A stretch of 64,000 bases of DNA from Shewanella donghaensis (GTDB taxonomy: Bacteria; Pseudomonadota; Gammaproteobacteria; Enterobacterales; Shewanellaceae): positions 4,712,001-4,776,000 of the forward strand of contig NZ_CP041783.1 of NCBI RefSeq assembly GCF_007567505.1. Direction: 5' to 3'. Of this stretch, positions 46,870 to 55,609 are shown in pieces. Both the position numbers and the translations under genes were made by a program. Within the stretch, counting starts at the first letter, position 1, and every line of letters begins with the position of its first letter. Below the pieces are notes generated by a model. The model was not told where the DNA came from and did not search any database. It saw only the letters and a program-made list of their open reading frames with translations.

Positions 46870-47358
46870 TTATTCTTTCAATAAATGTTCGATTTCATCC
46901 ATTAGATTTTCAGGTTTAGTCGTTGGCGAGTATCGCTTCAACACTTTACCTTGCTTGTTGATCAAGAACTTGGTGAAATTCCATTTGATTGATTGGCTAC
47001 CTAATAACCCTTTTGCTGCAGGTTTAAGGAATTTATATAAAGGCGCAGCATCTTCACCGTTAACGTCAATTTTACTAAAAAGCGGAAAGCTGACACCAAA
47101 GTTCAGTTCGCAAAATTGGCTAATGGTGGCTTCATCACCTTTTTCTTGAGAGCCAAATTGATTACACGGGAAACCTAAAACAACAAAACCTTGCTCTTTA
47201 TATAGCTGGTACAAATGTTCTAGTGGTTTGTATTGGTGCGTAAAGCCGCATTCACTTGCCGTATTTACAATTAGCACTACGTGATCTTTATATTGTTCCA
47301 TCGATACTGTGTTGCCATTGATATCAACTGCGCTTTGTTCAAAAAATGATTGGCTCAT
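46870..47358 (-). CDS. Glutathione peroxidase (BtuE/Gpx family)
   Basis: 162 aa thioredoxin-fold peroxidase that reduces peroxides, in bacteria often using thioredoxin or glutathione. Catalytic set: Cys in NTASECGFT (~37), Gln in LGFPCNQFGSQE (~71), Trp/Asn in IKWNFTKFLI (~125). The resolving-Cys position is FPCNQ. Cytoplasmic. GGAG lies 7 nt before the ATG. 112 bp separate its stop from the promoter of the short sRNA. Confidence 0.94.
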   Translation of the reverse strand: MSQSFFEQSAVDINGNTVSMEQYKDHVVLIVNTASECGFTHQYKPLEHLYQLYKEQGFVVLGFPCNQFGSQEKGDEATISQFCELNFGVSFPLFSKIDVNGEDAAPLYKFLKPAAKGLLGSQSIKWNFTKFLINKQGKVLKRYSPTTKPENLMDEIEHLLKE

Positions 47359-47674
47359 GAATTACTCCTTATTGATTAATTACACTATATACCGATAGAG
47401 CAATTTGTCAATTAAGTTGTGCGCAATTTAAATTGAATCTGATGTAAAAAAGTGACTAATAACATAAGTTAATCGCAATAGAATGTTGAAGATAAAAAAT
47501 GACTATTACAAGACTTGAGGCAGATATTATCAGGTTTTTGTTATTGTTATTTTAATGTACTTAATCTGTGTGAATGTTGAGTTGTGCAACTTTAAAACTG
47601 TGTTTTTATTAAGACTAAACCTTATTGGTCAGTATAATCTCGGCAATAGTATCACTTAGGTTTTGGGGTTAGAG

Positions 47675-48211
47675 ATGAGAAAAAAGATTTTGGCTGTTTT
47701 AGCAGCTATGGCATTGTCATTAAATGTAAATGCAACGGAGTTTTCTTTAGGGCTAAGTGAACATGTTGTCTCGTCAGACATTAAGGCTTATATCAATCCA
47801 AACCTTAATCTTGAAGCGGGCTATGTTTATTCCGATAAAAAAGGTCACTTAGCTGAATTTGCTATGCATATGACCCATGAAACTGGACCACATACGATTG
47901 AAATTGGCCCAAAGTTTACCCGAGTATGGTTCGATAATAGTCCTAGTGGCAGTGTTGTGTCTGTTGGTGGTCATTACAGTTTAGCGCTGGGGAATAAAAT
48001 TTCTCTGCACGGTGATGCTTATTACGCACCTTCAGTATTAACGTTCTCGGGCTTAGATGGCTATACTGAATTAGGGGCTAAAGTGCAGTTTGATTTTAAT
48101 CCTAATATGGCTGTTTTTTTTGGCTATAGAAATTTGAAGTTTAAATATGATGATCGTTCAAACAGCTCGTTTGAAGATGGTTTCTATATTGGTGGTATCT
48201 CTCGCTTTTAA
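47675..48211 (+). CDS. YfaZ-like outer-membrane protein
   Basis: 178 aa from the ATG at 47675 (an upstream in-frame TTG at 47663 is less likely because the signal peptide MRKKILAVLAAMALSLNVNA starts at the ATG). Mature part: amphipathic beta strands ending in the C-terminal aromatic GISRF, consistent with a small beta barrel. Similar to the YfaZ family; function unknown. Single gene with its own terminator. Confidence 0.8.
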   Translation: MRKKILAVLAAMALSLNVNATEFSLGLSEHVVSSDIKAYINPNLNLEAGYVYSDKKGHLAEFAMHMTHETGPHTIEIGPKFTRVWFDNSPSGSVVSVGGHYSLALGNKISLHGDAYYAPSVLTFSGLDGYTELGAKVQFDFNPNMAVFFGYRNLKFKYDDRSNSSFEDGFYIGGISRF

Positions 48212-48304
48212 AGAACTTGTTTAGTTATTCGAATAAGTCACTTAATGAAAGCCAGTTATTAAAAGTCTGCGATTAAAAGTCTCTTAATGAAAAGTCACTT
48301 AATG

Positions 48305-48333
48305 AAAAGTCACCCCATGAGGTGACTTTTTTT
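48305..48333 (+). terminator. Terminator after the yfaZ-like gene
   Basis: A 10-bp stem AAAAGTCACC / GGTGACTTTT followed by T7. The 15-bp element TTAATGAAAAGTCAC is repeated just upstream (48275-48312), so the terminator arm itself appears to have been tandemly copied. Confidence 0.9.
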
Positions 48334-48430
48334 GTGGGAAATATCATTGGTTATTGCGACGGTATTGAGCCTGATACAATCTCACTAACATTTTATAAGA
48401 AGAGCTTATAAGAAGAGCTTATAAGAAAGC

Positions 48431-48856
48431 TTATTGTTCAAGCTCTGCAATTTTAGTCACGAGATATTTTTGTTCATCTTTACCTTCAATGCGCTGACTT
48501 TCGACATCAAGTAAATACATCTTATCCTGAAGTACATGGTAAATTTGACCTCTATCTAAGTAGATAATGTTACCAGTGCTATCCCATCTAAACGAACCTT
48601 GGCTCCTAAATGGGTTAGGGTCTTGACCCAAATATTCTGTTGATATTTGGTATTTATTGGAAGGATAAAGGGTGAGGGTTGTTTTCATTCCATCACAGCT
48701 TGGACACGGAAAAGTCCCTTGATATGTGCCCATCCAGTTCACGGTATGTAAACTGCCTTTTAAGGGATCGGGGTCAAAATCTAAAGGTGCTTTTGAACAA
48801 GCAGTTATCATGAGTAATATCGAAATTGCCACTATCCTTAGTGTATTCATCTTCAT
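48431..48856 (-). CDS. NlpE-like lipoprotein
   Basis: 141 aa. A lipoprotein signal with lipobox LMITAC (Cys ~20) is followed by an NlpE N-terminal-type domain: MGTYQGTFPCPSCDGMKTTLTL (core FPCPSCDG, a CxxC motif). NlpE in E. coli is an outer-membrane sensor feeding the Cpx response; this protein has only the N-terminal domain. Two ATGs are possible: 48856, or 48850 with better AGGA spacing. It begins 3 bp after the patatin stop, so it is translationally coupled. Confidence 0.82.
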   Translation of the reverse strand: MKMNTLRIVAISILLMITACSKAPLDFDPDPLKGSLHTVNWMGTYQGTFPCPSCDGMKTTLTLYPSNKYQISTEYLGQDPNPFRSQGSFRWDSTGNIIYLDRGQIYHVLQDKMYLLDVESQRIEGKDEQKYLVTKIAELEQ

Positions 48857-48858
48857 TC

Positions 48859-49989
48859 CTATTCACTATCAATATCAAAAAACTTCTTTATGGTATCAAT
48901 TTGCGTCATTGCGTCTTGATAGCCTAAATCAATTAAAGCACCAGTGTAGCTTTTTTCAAATAGCAAATAAGATACGATACTCGAATCAGATTGGCTATCG
49001 ACACCGACAAGCTTTAATAATAAGCGGATTGCTAGCGGTAACTCTTTAAAGTATCTCGCTGCAAGTAGACTTAAATCTTCGCTGGGCTTGATGACCAGCG
49101 TTTCAATTTTCTTTAAATTGACCATTTTAGCATCAGCTTCAGGGATTAAGTCTAGGGTAGAATTGATTCGCTCTAAACGCTCTAAATCACTGTTTAACGT
49201 ATCCGAGAAGATAGTATCAAGCAGGTGACCTGCAATGGTTGCTGTTTTTGGGTGCGCATCAATGTCTTTATGCAATAACTTATGGGGACTGTCTAAATTA
49301 ATCACCATAATTTTGCTGGCGCCTAAATGAATTGGGCTAGATAAGGGGGATAATTGATGCACTGAACCGTCGCCGAAATAGGCTTGGTTTAATTTAACCG
49401 ATGGAAACACCAGCGGGATGGCTGAAGTGGCCATTAAATGGTCTGTAGTTAACGTGGCGCGATTGCCTTGTCTACGTGCTCTTTGCCAATCTTCGACGCT
49501 GTGGTCAGCTTGATAAAAGCTGTAAGAGTGAGAATCGGTATAGCTTGAAGCATCTAAACTAATGGCTTTCAAAGCACCGCTGCCAATATTGCGTTCAATT
49601 CGCTGAAAATCAATTAATTGATTTAACAGTTTTCGTAACGGTTGGTTATCGAGCAAGCTGCCAGCTTCAGTATTCACTTTGTCGTTTTGAAGACCTTTTA
49701 AGGCCATTTTAGCTAAGTGTTTTAGTACGCCCTTAAATGATGAACGATATACTTTATTGGTTTCAAAGTGGCGCCAAACCCAATCGAGCTTTTTAACGCC
49801 TAAATGAAAGCAAGAGGCATGAGTCGCCAACGAGGTCGCATTAATAGCACCAGCAGAACTGCCACTTAATATGGCAAATGGAATATGATGATTACGCGGA
49901 TAAAATTGCACCAGCGCTTTTAAAACGCCAATTTGATATGCAGCTCTTGCTCCACCACCACCTAAAACCAGTGCGATTGACTCTGACAA
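48859..49989 (-). CDS. Patatin-like phospholipase
   Basis: 376 aa. Oxyanion hole GGGGARAAYQIGVL (~10), nucleophile GSSAGA (~44) and catalytic Asp in YFGDGSVHQ (~207): the Ser-Asp dyad is complete. Probable lipid acyl hydrolase. The start is TTG at 49989, with GGAG seven bases upstream. No signal peptide. Forms an operon with the NlpE-like lipoprotein. Confidence 0.92.
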   Translation of the reverse strand: MSESIALVLGGGGARAAYQIGVLKALVQFYPRNHHIPFAILSGSSAGAINATSLATHASCFHLGVKKLDWVWRHFETNKVYRSSFKGVLKHLAKMALKGLQNDKVNTEAGSLLDNQPLRKLLNQLIDFQRIERNIGSGALKAISLDASSYTDSHSYSFYQADHSVEDWQRARRQGNRATLTTDHLMATSAIPLVFPSVKLNQAYFGDGSVHQLSPLSSPIHLGASKIMVINLDSPHKLLHKDIDAHPKTATIAGHLLDTIFSDTLNSDLERLERINSTLDLIPEADAKMVNLKKIETLVIKPSEDLSLLAARYFKELPLAIRLLLKLVGVDSQSDSSIVSYLLFEKSYTGALIDLGYQDAMTQIDTIKKFFDIDSE

Positions 49990-50117
49990 CGACTATCTCC
50001 ATTTACTCACATAACCTGATGATATCAGTATGTATAATATTAACTGGTTATACCAATCAAAATAACATCATTGTAACCGTTTTTATTTTGAAACTTTTTG
50101 ATGATTTAAATATAAAA

Positions 50118-50146
50118 CAAAAAAAACGCACCTATCAAGGTGCGTT
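50118..50146 (-). terminator. proS terminator
   Basis: Stem AACGCACC / GGTGCGTT with a 6-nt loop; on the minus strand it ends in a run of eight T. Terminates proS. Confidence 0.92.
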
Positions 50147-50173
50147 AATACTGCATTTGTCAGAGGCTATTGA

Positions 50174-51889
50174 TTAGCCTTTAATTGATGACTTGATAAA
50201 GTCTACAATCTGATCAAATGGAATGTCTTGTTTCTCACCCGTGCGGCGGTTCTTATATTCGAATACGCCAGCATCAATGTTACGGTCGCCAATCACAACC
50301 ACATGTGGCAAGCCGATAAGCTCCATGTCATTGAACATCACGCCTGGACGCTCTTTACGGTCATCTAATAATATTTCGATGCCTTGGGCGCTTAAGTCAG
50401 CGTAAAGTTGTTCAGCCATTTCTTTTACACGATGAGATTTGTGCATGTTCATCGGTAAAATGCCCACAGTGAACGGTGCTAAGCTTTCAGGAAGCTTCAT
50501 ACCGCGGTCATCATGGTTTTGTTCAATTGCAGCTGCAACGATACGGCTTACGCCAGCACCATAACAACCCATCATCATGACTTTAGATTTACCATTCTCA
50601 TCAAGCACGGTTGCGCCCATAGCCTCAGAATAGTTTGTACCTAACTGGAAGATATGACCCACTTCGATGCCACGAGCAAAAGCATAAGTACCTTGACCAT
50701 CTGGTGTCGCTTCACCTTCAACCACGTTACGGATATCCATAGCGTACGCCATGGGTAAATCGCGCTCCCAGTTGATCCCGAAGTTATGTTGACCTTCTTT
50801 GTTAGCACCTGCAGCAAAGTCACTCATTACCGCAACGTCACGGTCAATGATGATTGGCATTGTAAGGCCAACAGGACCGATAGAACCCGGACCAGCACCG
50901 ACAGCGGCAACAATTTCAGCATCAGTTGCAAACTCAAGAGGAGAAGCGACAAGCTCGTGCTTATCCGCTTTAAGTTCATTTAAGTCATGATCGCCTCGAA
51001 CAACTAGCGCCACAAGTGGTGCTTCTTCTGTTGCGCCTTTAACGATCAGGGTTTTAACTGTTTTAGTGATTTCAATATCAAATTGTTCAACTAATTCAGC
51101 AATGGTTTTAGCATTTGGCGTTTCAACAACACTCATTTCTAGTGAAGGAGCTGCCAAGGTTGCTGTTGGTGCTGCAGTTTCTGCTTTTTCGATATTTGCC
51201 GCGTAATCACTTTCAGTCGAGTACGCGATTAAGTCTTCACCACTATTAGCTAGTACGTGGAATTCGTGGGAAGTTTCACCACCGATTGAACCCGTGTCAG
51301 CAATAACTGGACGGAATGCTAAGCCCATACGTGTGAAAATATTGCAGTATGCTGCATGCATTTCAGCATACGTAGCATCCATGCTTTCTTGAGATAAATG
51401 GAAAGAATAAGCATCTTTCATCAAGAATTCACGTGCACGCATGACACCGAAACGAGGGCGAACCTCATCACGGAATTTATGTTGTACCTGGTATAAAGTC
51501 AGTGGCAACTGTTTGTAAGAGCTTACTTCTTTACGCACTAAATCAGTAATCACTTCTTCGTGGGTCGGGCCAAGTACGAAGTCACGGTTATGGCGATCTT
51601 GGAAACGTAACAATTCAGGGCCAAACTTGTCCCAACGACCAGACTCTTGCCAAAGATCAGCAGGTTGTACTAGTGGCATTAGGATTTCAACGGCACCGAC
51701 TTTGTTCATTTCTTCACGAACAATGGCTTCTACTTTACGTAATACACGTAAACCACTTGGTAACCATGAATATAGGCCTGATGCGTTACGGCGGATAAAA
51801 CCAGCACGTAACATCAATTTGTGACTCATTACTTCTGCATTTGCAGGCGTTTCTTTTTGTGTTGAAAGCAGGTACTTGCTAACTCGCAT
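50174..51889 (-). CDS. proS: Prolyl-tRNA synthetase
   Basis: 571 aa, the normal length of the bacterial-type ProRS. Class II motifs: motif 2 FRDEVRPRFGVMRAREFLMKD (core RPRFGVMRAREF), motif 3 GCYGAGVSRIVAAAIEQ. The inserted editing domain lies between motifs 2 and 3 (~230-390), with ELVEQF and VALVVRGDHDLNELK. The C-terminal anticodon-binding domain has VGILPMNMHK. The start is ATG at 51889 (MRVSKYLLST, matching the family). Neighbours rcsF and trmO are arranged as in E. coli. Confidence 0.97.
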   Translation of the reverse strand: MRVSKYLLSTQKETPANAEVMSHKLMLRAGFIRRNASGLYSWLPSGLRVLRKVEAIVREEMNKVGAVEILMPLVQPADLWQESGRWDKFGPELLRFQDRHNRDFVLGPTHEEVITDLVRKEVSSYKQLPLTLYQVQHKFRDEVRPRFGVMRAREFLMKDAYSFHLSQESMDATYAEMHAAYCNIFTRMGLAFRPVIADTGSIGGETSHEFHVLANSGEDLIAYSTESDYAANIEKAETAAPTATLAAPSLEMSVVETPNAKTIAELVEQFDIEITKTVKTLIVKGATEEAPLVALVVRGDHDLNELKADKHELVASPLEFATDAEIVAAVGAGPGSIGPVGLTMPIIIDRDVAVMSDFAAGANKEGQHNFGINWERDLPMAYAMDIRNVVEGEATPDGQGTYAFARGIEVGHIFQLGTNYSEAMGATVLDENGKSKVMMMGCYGAGVSRIVAAAIEQNHDDRGMKLPESLAPFTVGILPMNMHKSHRVKEMAEQLYADLSAQGIEILLDDRKERPGVMFNDMELIGLPHVVVIGDRNIDAGVFEYKNRRTGEKQDIPFDQIVDFIKSSIKG

Positions 51890-52024
51890 TCCCAATGTCC
51901 ACTTAGTAGCTATTAATGAGCGGCATTTTATCACCTGTATCGAGTTGTCACCAGATAATTAGTTTAGGAAGAAAAAGATAATATTATCGCGATAAACGCG
52001 GTGGGGGAGTTTCCAAATAGGGGG

Positions 52025-52639
52025 CTATTTATCGCGTCTATCACCAATGATTTTGGCTGGGTTACCGGCAACAATAGCAAATTCAGCAACATCTTTAGTG
52101 ACCACGCTACCCATGCCGACAATGGCTTGGTTCCCGATGGTGACGCCATCCACAATACCTGCCTGTGCGCCAATCCAAACGTCATCGCCAATGACTATAC
52201 CCTTGGATTGACTCGGTTGTTGATAGATCGCTTGCTCAACTGACATACCGTGGTTAAAAGCGTAAATGGTAACGTTATTGGCAATACGGGTTTTATTGCC
52301 GATTTTGATGCCGCAGCGGCCACCATCAAATGAACAACCATGATTAATCGCTACTTCATCACCTAGGGTTATTGGGCCATGCAAAAAGACATCTGCAGCA
52401 ATCATACATTGATTGCCCATAGTGATATCTCGACCGGGCTCGGCAAAAACATTGGCTTGTGGGGCAATAAAACAATTATCGCCAAATGTGATGGTTTCTA
52501 ATTGTTCAAACTGCTGTTGTATTTCATCTTGCCAAGGTTTGGCCCAAACCAATTGTTTTTCTTTTAACGAAAAATATAACCACGGCATCCAAGATAAGCG
52601 TTTTTTATGCTGGGTTTGATAATCAGGTTTATTATGCAT
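52025..52639 (-). CDS. Hexapeptide-repeat acetyltransferase (MaA/WcaF type)
   Basis: 204 aa left-handed beta-helix acyltransferase. Hexapeptide repeats cover ~60-190 (ITMGNQCMIAADVFLHG, IVIGDDVWIGAQAGIVDGV), with the catalytic-type His in NHGCSFDGG and FNHGMSVEQ and the closing GNPAKIIG. Probably an O-acetyltransferase of a sugar. ATG at 52639 is chosen; a TTG at 52654 would overlap trmO by 7 bp. It is inserted between trmO and proS, which adjoin each other in E. coli. Confidence 0.85.
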   Translation of the reverse strand: MHNKPDYQTQHKKRLSWMPWLYFSLKEKQLVWAKPWQDEIQQQFEQLETITFGDNCFIAPQANVFAEPGRDITMGNQCMIAADVFLHGPITLGDEVAINHGCSFDGGRCGIKIGNKTRIANNVTIYAFNHGMSVEQAIYQQPSQSKGIVIGDDVWIGAQAGIVDGVTIGNQAIVGMGSVVTKDVAEFAIVAGNPAKIIGDRRDK

Positions 52640-52647
52640 ATCAGTAT

Positions 52648-53385
52648 TTAGCAAACGCTGGTGGGTTTAATTTCAATCACGTTAATGTGACCGTTTTCGA
52701 TCTGCCAGAATATATCGATGTCATATAAGGCGACTTGGTATATTTTAGGATCAGCCTTAGCTTTTTTATAAGCAGGGCGAGGGTCCTGGGCTAAAACATC
52801 ACTGATGACACTCAATAACTCAAGACTGTTACTCTCGTTTGCGTAACTTTCAATTTGTGTTTTCGCTAACGGTGAAAATTGTACATCAATTAATTCAGGT
52901 GCTTCTTGTGCAATACCGCCAGCGGCGTTATCAATGGAATCTGAAAAAGGGATATAGGGTTTAATATCAATAACCGGTGTGCCATCTAATAAATCCATAC
53001 CGGATATTTCAAGGCATACTTTGCCATTTTGCTGAATAACGCGATGCAGCTTTACCACGGATTGCCCAATACCATTGGGTCTAAAAGTCGAGCGGGTGGC
53101 AAATACACCTAACTTTTCGTTTCCGCCTAACCTGGGTGGTCTAACAGTATTTTTCCAGCCCTGTTCAAGATTTTCATGAAAACAAAAAAGTAACCATAAA
53201 TGTGAGTATTGCTCTATTCCGCGTACCGCATCGATATTATTAACATGTGGCGCTAATTCAACAAGCCCTTTTATATTCACTAGGCCAGGTTGTCTTGGAA
53301 TCCCAAACTTTTGTTTATAGGGCGTGCGGCAATAAGCGACAGCGTCTATTCGAGAATTAAATTGTTGGGTCAACTCATTTTTCAT
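52648..53385 (-). CDS. trmO: tRNA (N6-threonylcarbamoyladenosine37-N6)-methyltransferase TrmO
   Basis: 245 aa, YaeB/TsaA family. It methylates t6A37 of certain tRNAs using S-adenosylmethionine. Motifs: YKQKFGIPRQPGLV, FATRSTFRPNGIGQSVVKL (core RSTFRPNGIG) and LDGTPVIDIKPYIPFSD. Gene order rcsF-trmO-proS is conserved with E. coli. No clear SD; it may depend on coupling with upstream sequences. Confidence 0.94.
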   Translation of the reverse strand: MKNELTQQFNSRIDAVAYCRTPYKQKFGIPRQPGLVNIKGLVELAPHVNNIDAVRGIEQYSHLWLLFCFHENLEQGWKNTVRPPRLGGNEKLGVFATRSTFRPNGIGQSVVKLHRVIQQNGKVCLEISGMDLLDGTPVIDIKPYIPFSDSIDNAAGGIAQEAPELIDVQFSPLAKTQIESYANESNSLELLSVISDVLAQDPRPAYKKAKADPKIYQVALYDIDIFWQIENGHINVIEIKPTSVC

Positions 53386-53458
53386 TATTAATTTTCATCG
53401 CAAGCTGGTTGGCTTCATTCATACAAATAAATGTTGTTTATAACAATAGGATTAAATA

Positions 53459-53854
53459 CTACTGAGGAGCGTCAATGGTAATAGCTTGTCCAACGCAAAA
53501 GGCTTCGCTAAAACAGTTATCTACTTTCTGTTCAGTGAGCATACATTTTTTAACGATAAGTCCGTTAGCACCTAATTCTGCTGCTTTTTTACGTGCATCA
53601 GTGCGTGCATCTGCGATAGTCGCGGGGACGCCATTCTCAGTTTCCTGACAAGAGTGACCTTCAACTAAACCTAATATGTTAAATGCACTTTGTGGGCGGT
53701 CATTATCTTTAAATAGCGCGACATTGGCTGGTTTGAAATACTCATCAATTGCTTCTGAATCGAGGTTAGTATTGAAAGAATACTCACCTGCACAACCAGA
53801 TAATAATACTGCTGAACTTATCGCTAGAGATAAAAGGGGACGAGAAACATTCAT
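53459..53854 (-). CDS. rcsF: Envelope stress lipoprotein RcsF
   Basis: 131 aa. Signal peptide with lipobox LLSGCAG (Cys ~21). The C-terminal domain carries the conserved cysteines in GHSCQE, VKKCML, DNCFSEAFCVG, matching the disulphide-bonded RcsF fold, and ARTDARKKAAELGANGLIVKKC. In enterobacteria it senses outer-membrane damage for the Rcs phosphorelay. Position upstream of trmO/proS supports the name. Whether a full Rcs system exists here cannot be told. Confidence 0.9.
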   Translation of the reverse strand: MNVSRPLLSLAISSAVLLSGCAGEYSFNTNLDSEAIDEYFKPANVALFKDNDRPQSAFNILGLVEGHSCQETENGVPATIADARTDARKKAAELGANGLIVKKCMLTEQKVDNCFSEAFCVGQAITIDAPQ

Positions 53855-53932
53855 AATGTGGCCTAATACTAAACAATGGTAAGTGCTCTAGTTTACAACG
53901 CTTACTGACTGGAGGATATAGAATGCAGATAT

Positions 53933-53963
53933 AAAAAAAGCCTACAATAGTAAGCTCTTTTTT
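53933..53963 (-). terminator. Weak terminator after the hns-like gene
   Basis: An imperfect stem AGCcTAC / GTAaGCT with one internal mismatch, flanked by an A run and a T run. It could act in either direction, for the hns-like gene on the minus strand. Confidence 0.5.
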
Positions 53964-53990
53964 ATCGCCGCAATGTGGTACTAGAAATAT

Positions 53991-54398
53991 TTATTCCATA
54001 CCAGGAATCAAAAACGCTTCCATTTTCTTGCCGCTATCAACTTCTTTTTTGAATACAGTTGGCATACGACCTTGACCAGTCCATTGAATTAACTCGCCAT
54101 CAACTTCAATTTGATATTTAGCTGGACGTGGTGCACGTTTCTTAGGGGCAGGTTTATTAACTGCAATGTCACCTAAGTCTTCAATTGATAAACCACTATT
54201 TTCAATTTGCGCTAGAATTTCAGCAATGCGTGCATTTCTTTCTGCATTCGCTTCTAATTCTGCTTTTTCGTCTTCTTCTCTTTCTGTAATGATTTTTTCA
54301 AGTTTTACTGAAAGTTCACGTAAGTCTTCAAGCGCTAACTCTTTTACAGCAGCTTTAAAACGACGACCATGTGTTAGTACTTCTAAAAAGTCACTCAT
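53991..54398 (-). CDS. H-NS family nucleoid-associated protein
   Basis: 135 aa. The N-terminal oligomerisation coiled coil (~1-65, MSDFLEVLTHGRRFKAAVKELA and a Glu/Arg-rich helix) is followed by a basic linker (PAPKKRAPRPAKY) and a C-terminal DNA-binding domain with the AT-hook-like TGQGRMPTVFKK (~110). It silences AT-rich, often foreign DNA. ATG at 54398 is chosen from family N-termini; AGGA is 11 nt away, slightly far. The adjoining region 54399-54790 is very AT-rich, fitting autoregulation. Confidence 0.92.
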   Translation of the reverse strand: MSDFLEVLTHGRRFKAAVKELALEDLRELSVKLEKIITEREEDEKAELEANAERNARIAEILAQIENSGLSIEDLGDIAVNKPAPKKRAPRPAKYQIEVDGELIQWTGQGRMPTVFKKEVDSGKKMEAFLIPGME

Positions 54399-54857
54399 AT
54401 CAATTTGCATCCTAATGATTTTAAATAATAAGTTTTTCAAGTAATGCTTTGGTTAATAAGTAATACCAATAAAAATCAATAAAAATCAATAATGCTTAAT
54501 TTTTTCGCATTAGAGTATCAATTGATTTGACTATTTCATGTGTTAACTAACATATTTAATTGTAGAAAATACAAAGTTACTTGAATCGTTGTTAATAATA
54601 GAAACTAAACTTGATTGGATCAAATAAAATCATCAATAAATGGACAAAATTTAATTAAAGTTACAATTTAAGTGCAATAAATAATAAAAGTTAGTGAATT
54701 GTGGTTCTTTATTAGTAGAAACTTATCTAAATAAAAATATAAACAAGTGTTTGACTTAGGTTGACGTTAACGTTAACAGGCCGTAAAGTTGTGCCATATT
54801 GCATTGGTTTACGCCAATGTACCGAACACATACATTGAAGGTGAAGAAGGAAATCCC
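54399..54857. other. AT-rich divergent region between hns-like and etfB
   Basis: About 460 bp, very rich in A and T with a doubled CAATAAAAAT element at 54467-54490. It contains the etfB Shine-Dalgarno (AAGGA at 54848-54852). A GACGTTAACGTTAACAGG inverted-type repeat sits near 54762-54779. No gene seen. Confidence 0.5.
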
Positions 54858-55607
54858 ATGAAAGTATTGGTGCCTGTAAAGCGCGTCGTCGATGCAAATG
54901 TGAAGGTTAGGGTAAAAGCTGACAACACAGATGTAGATACTACTAATTTAAAAATGGCGTTAAACCCGTTCTGCGAAATAGCAGTTGAAGAAGCGGTACG
55001 ACTAAAAGAAGCGGGAAGTGTTACTGAAATTGTTGTTGTCAGTATTGGCGCAAAGCCTGTTCAAGAACAATTACGTACTTCATTGGCGCTAGGTGCTGAT
55101 CGTGCGATTCATGTTCAAACTGACGAAGAGTTAGTGCCATTATCAATTGCTAAAATTTTAAAAGCTGTCCAAGAGAAAGAGCAAGCTGATTTAGTGATTT
55201 TTGGTAAGCAATCAATTGATGGCGATAATAACCAAACGGGTCAAATGCTAGCGGCGTTAACGAATATGCCTCAGGCAACGTTTGCATCAGAGTTAACATT
55301 AACTGCAGACTCTGCTGAAGTTATTCGTGAAGTTGATGGTGGCTTACAGACGTTAAAAATGCCTTTACCTGCCGTTGTTACTGCTGATTTGCGTTTAAAT
55401 GAACCTCGTTATGCTTCTTTACCAAATATTATGAAAGCAAAGCGTAAACCATTAGAGACACTTTCAATTGATGATTTAGGCGTTAGCTTAAAAGCACATC
55501 AAACAATTATTAAAGTCACTCCTCCTGCTGAGCGTAAAGCTGGCATCATGGTGAGCTCTGTGGCTGAGCTAGTTGAAAAGTTAAAAACTGAAGCGAAGGT
55601 GATCTAA
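54858..55607 (+). CDS. etfB: Electron transfer flavoprotein beta subunit
   Basis: 249 aa. With EtfA it forms the soluble FAD/AMP flavoprotein that takes electrons from acyl-CoA dehydrogenases. Motifs: MKVLVPVKRVVDANVKVRV, NPFCEIAVEEAVRLKE, GADRAIHV, FGKQSIDGDNNQTGQMLA and LRLNEPRYASLPNIMKAKRK. The start is ATG at 54858 with AAGGA upstream; longer upstream frames are not homologous. 2 bp separate it from etfA. An acyl-CoA dehydrogenase gene is 7 kb downstream. Confidence 0.96.
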   Translation: MKVLVPVKRVVDANVKVRVKADNTDVDTTNLKMALNPFCEIAVEEAVRLKEAGSVTEIVVVSIGAKPVQEQLRTSLALGADRAIHVQTDEELVPLSIAKILKAVQEKEQADLVIFGKQSIDGDNNQTGQMLAALTNMPQATFASELTLTADSAEVIREVDGGLQTLKMPLPAVVTADLRLNEPRYASLPNIMKAKRKPLETLSIDDLGVSLKAHQTIIKVTPPAERKAGIMVSSVAELVEKLKTEAKVI

Positions 55608-55609
55608 TT

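Noticed and set aside
54789..54857. N-terminal extension of etfB from 54789
   Set aside because: The extra residues do not look like the ETF family, whereas ATG at 54858 has a good SD and matches the conserved MKVLVPVKR start.
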